This document shows positions 61,584-64,000 of a DNA stretch of 64,000 nt, piece after piece; positions within the stretch are counted from its first letter, which is position 1; every line of letters starts with the position of its first letter. The DNA comes from Aradus depressus. Taxonomy: Eukaryota > Arthropoda > Insecta > Hemiptera > Aradidae. A program made the translations under genes and the position numbers. The notes beneath the pieces were generated by a model, which had not been told where the DNA came from, did not search any database, and worked only from the letters and a program-made list of their open reading frames with translations. The stretch lies in NCBI GenBank assembly GCA_963662175.1, contig OY759222.1, positions 4,136,713 through 4,200,712 of the forward strand. Reading direction: 5' to 3'.

Positions 61584-63867
61584 ACGTGGTGTTCTATCTG
61601 CAATTGCGCGTATCTTCGATCCTCTAGGTTATTTAACACCGGTGATATTTTTGGCCAAGCTTATGTTGCAAAATATTTGGAAATTAGGCCTCGGCTGGGA
61701 CGATCCTCTGCCAACTGAGGTCAAACTTGACTGGGAAAATTTCATGATGGAAGTTCCCCAATTGGTGTCCATCCGTTTATCACGTTTCATCCCGGTGAAA
61801 CACAGTAACGATTGCCAGTTCGTCGGTTTCTGCGACGCTTCAGAGAAGGGATTCTCGGCCATCATTTATATTAGAACGGTAACGGATGACAATGTTCAAA
61901 TTTTTCTCTTGAAAGCAAAATCTAAGCTGGCTCCTATAAAACCGCTCTCTATCCCAAGGCTTGAGCTTTGTGGTGCTCTTCTTCTTGCAAAATTATTCAG
62001 CTCTCTGAAAAAATTTCGAGACAGAATTTCGATAAATCAAATATTCTTCTTTACGGATTCCGCTATTGTGTTAGGTTGGCTACATACTCCACCTCATTTA
62101 TTGAAAACCTTTGTGGCCAACCGTATTGTAGAAATTTTAATTCCTGAGGTGTCCTGGCGTCACGTGGGCACATTGGACAATCCAGCTGACGCTGCCTCAC
62201 GGGGTCTCCGCCCATCTCAGATTTTACGTAGTGATCTATGGTGGAACGGACCGTCTTGGCTACAACTTCCCGTCCATGACTGGCCAAAGATCGAAAGATT
62301 TTGTAGCCGGACAACAGTTTTGCCCGAGCTTAGGGGCGGTATAATTGCTACTCTCAGTTCAAAGGTCGTCCCTGACCTTGTGTCATGGATCGAAAACTTC
62401 TCATCATTTATGAAGCTTCTCAGGACGGTATCGTATGTGCGGCGATTCATCCAGAATACCCGCAACTCCAATCTGTGTGGACCTTTGACATTAAGAGAAT
62501 TGAACGCGGCGGAGACAACCTGTATCCGTCTTATCCAAAATTGTTATTTACCTAACGCTATACACAGTGGCGACGAGGATTATGCCTCCACTAATCTCCG
62601 AGGTCTGACTCCATTCTTGGATCCCTTGGGACTTTTGAGGGTGGGCGGTCGTCTTCAACAATCACCTCTTCCTGAAGGTATGAAGCACCCTATCATCCTA
62701 CCTCATCATTCCCACCTCTCTAGACTTATAATACGTCACTATCACCACTTGTATTTGCATGCTGGTCTAAATCAACTCCATGCCTTGATACGTCAACGTT
62801 TCTGGATCCTCTCAGCAAGGCGTTTAATCAGACAAGAGTTATTTAGATGTGACATTTGTTATAAGTTTTCAGCAAAACCAGCTGAGGCTCTGATGGGCAG
62901 TTTGCCTACGTGTCGTTTTGAAGCTGGCCGAACTTTTATTAATGTTGGCGTCGATTTTGCCGGCCCATTTTCTATCAGGGAGTCTCGGAGAAGAAATGCG
63001 CCTGTTAGCAAATCATATTTATGTCTGTTTGTATGTATGACTACTAAGGCTCTTCATTTGGAACTGGTATCTGATCTTTCGACAGCGTCCTTCATGGCCA
63101 CGCTCGATAGATTCATTTCACGTAGAGAGCTCCCTACTAAAATTCTGTCAGATTGTGGCAGCAACTTTGTCGGAGCGGCAAAGCATCTCTCTGACATGCA
63201 GAAATGGTTACATAAAAAATCTGTCCAAGAGGATTTGTCTTCCCATCTACTGACGAGAGGTGTGGAATGGGTTTTTAACCCTCCTTACTCACCCAATTTC
63301 GGAGGTATCTGGGAAGCCGGCGTCAAGTGCGTGAAGAGTCATTTTAAACGCGTTCTCAATGATACAGCTTTCACTTTCGAAGAGCTCACCACCTTGTTCG
63401 CAAGGATTGAAGCGATTCTAAACTCAAGACCTCTTTGTGCCTTGACATCAGATCCTACTGATCTAGACATTCTTACTCCAGGTCATTTCTTGATTGGGAC
63501 AGCTCTAACAACGAGACCAGAAGTCGACTTTACGGACAGTCCTGAGAATCGACTCACCAGATGGCAACTCGTACAACAAAGAGTTCAACACTATTGGCAA
63601 CGATGGAGGAATGAATATCTTACAACTCTCCAACAACGACCAAAATGGTTTAGAACTACTTACCATCCTCATGTCGGTGATTTGGTTCTTCTTTGGGACA
63701 AACATTCCTCACCTGCTCAATGGCCTCGCGGAAGAATAACTGACGTCTTCCCAGGTCCCGACGGAATTGTTAGGGTTGTAAATGTTCATACTCTTAAGGG
63801 TATTTTTAAACGTCCCCTATCTAAGTGTGTGCCACTGATTCCCCAATCGGGTGACTCAGAGAAGTAA
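61579..63867 (+). pseudogene. BEL/Pao RNase H and integrase (second part of Pol, shifted frame)
   Basis: Continues Pol in another frame from CTKRGVLSAIARIFDPLGYL. RNase H motifs: FCDASEKGFSA, LELCGALL, TDSAIVLGWL, NPADAASRG. Integrase: HH-CC type region (HLYLHAG...CDICYKF), then catalytic Asp in GVDFAGPF (62953), Asp in LSDCGSNF (63151) and Glu in GGIWEAG (63313). C-terminal RPKWFRTTYHPHVGDLVLLW is the usual integrase tail. The stop is at 63865-63867. Apart from the frame break this part is open, so the defect is recent or a sequencing error. Confidence 0.92.
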
Positions 63868-63910
63868 TTTCTTTAAATTTTTTTTTCATATAAAATTTGG
63901 TGGGCGGTTA

Positions 63911-64000
63911 TATTAGCGCAACATTTAATTAATTTTTGATTTTTTGTAGAGGTATTTTTTCTTAAGTTTTCTTCCATTAATTATTCTAATAATTATTAAT
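63911..64000 (+). repeat. BEL/Pao 3' LTR, first 90 bp
   Basis: From TATTAGCGCAACATTT on, identical to 57507-57596 except the second base (A for G). The purine-rich GGTGGGCGG at 63899-63907 just before is the likely second-strand primer tract. Confidence 0.85.

Larger units (their letters stand above)
57507..64000 (+). mobile_element. BEL/Pao LTR retrotransposon, nearly intact, 3' LTR cut by window end
   Basis: 5' LTR, primer binding site, gag-protease-RT, RNase H-integrase, then the start of the 3' LTR in the standard order. Domain order and the fused Gag-Pol design are those of the BEL/Pao superfamily. One frame break lies in Pol (near 61580). The first 90 bp of both LTRs differ at a single base, so the insertion is young. 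It sits in a 20-bp tandem array. The duplicated target bases can be read only beyond the window. Confidence 0.95.

Overview
The window looks like a piece of AT-rich, repeat-dense arthropod nuclear genome, most probably insect. Reasons: three intron-containing animal genes, jockey-, RTE-, Penelope- and BEL/Pao-type retroelements, hAT/pogo/Helitron-type short elements, and (AACCT)n tails that match the insect telomere repeat TTAGG. I cannot assign an order or species.

Layout. 1-13.5 kb is gene-poor: SINE copies, tandem arrays, an RTE-type LINE 3' end, a Penelope-like (PLE) endonuclease fragment and a dispersed repeat I call family R. 13.6-20.9 kb holds the last four exons of a zinc transporter of the ZIP13 (SLC39A13) type, plus strand; its first exons were not found. 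22-26.9 kb is transposon-rich: jockey remnant, PLE with inverted ends, short hAT, 156-bp satellite. 27.6-51.2 kb is a complete nine-exon cytosolic-type aspartate aminotransferase (GOT1), plus strand, with a second possible terminal exon 9 kb downstream of the first. 53.2-54.0 kb is a two-exon 2-aminoethanethiol dioxygenase (ADO), plus strand. 57.0-57.5 kb is a 20-bp tandem array into which a nearly intact BEL/Pao LTR retrotransposon (57.5 kb to beyond the window) has inserted.

Most striking: (1) the ZIP13 exon coding the metal-site helix (DNFTHG) is tandemly copied six times with its 5' splice site, but copies 2-6 carry an in-frame stop at their start; (2) a 109-bp, 14-copy array in the last intron of the same gene was seeded by the end of the preceding exon; (3) the alternative last GOT1 exon has the same length and phase as the normal one but replaces the substrate-binding arginine of SGRIN by tyrosine; (4) hammerhead-ribozyme-like cores of several sequence types are scattered over the window in PLE-like ends; (5) an abundant tRNA-derived SINE shares its 3' tail with the RTE-type LINE here, suggesting a SINE/LINE pair.

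The three host genes have no evident functional link. All exon boundaries are inferred from splice consensus, reading phase and family conservation, not from transcripts.
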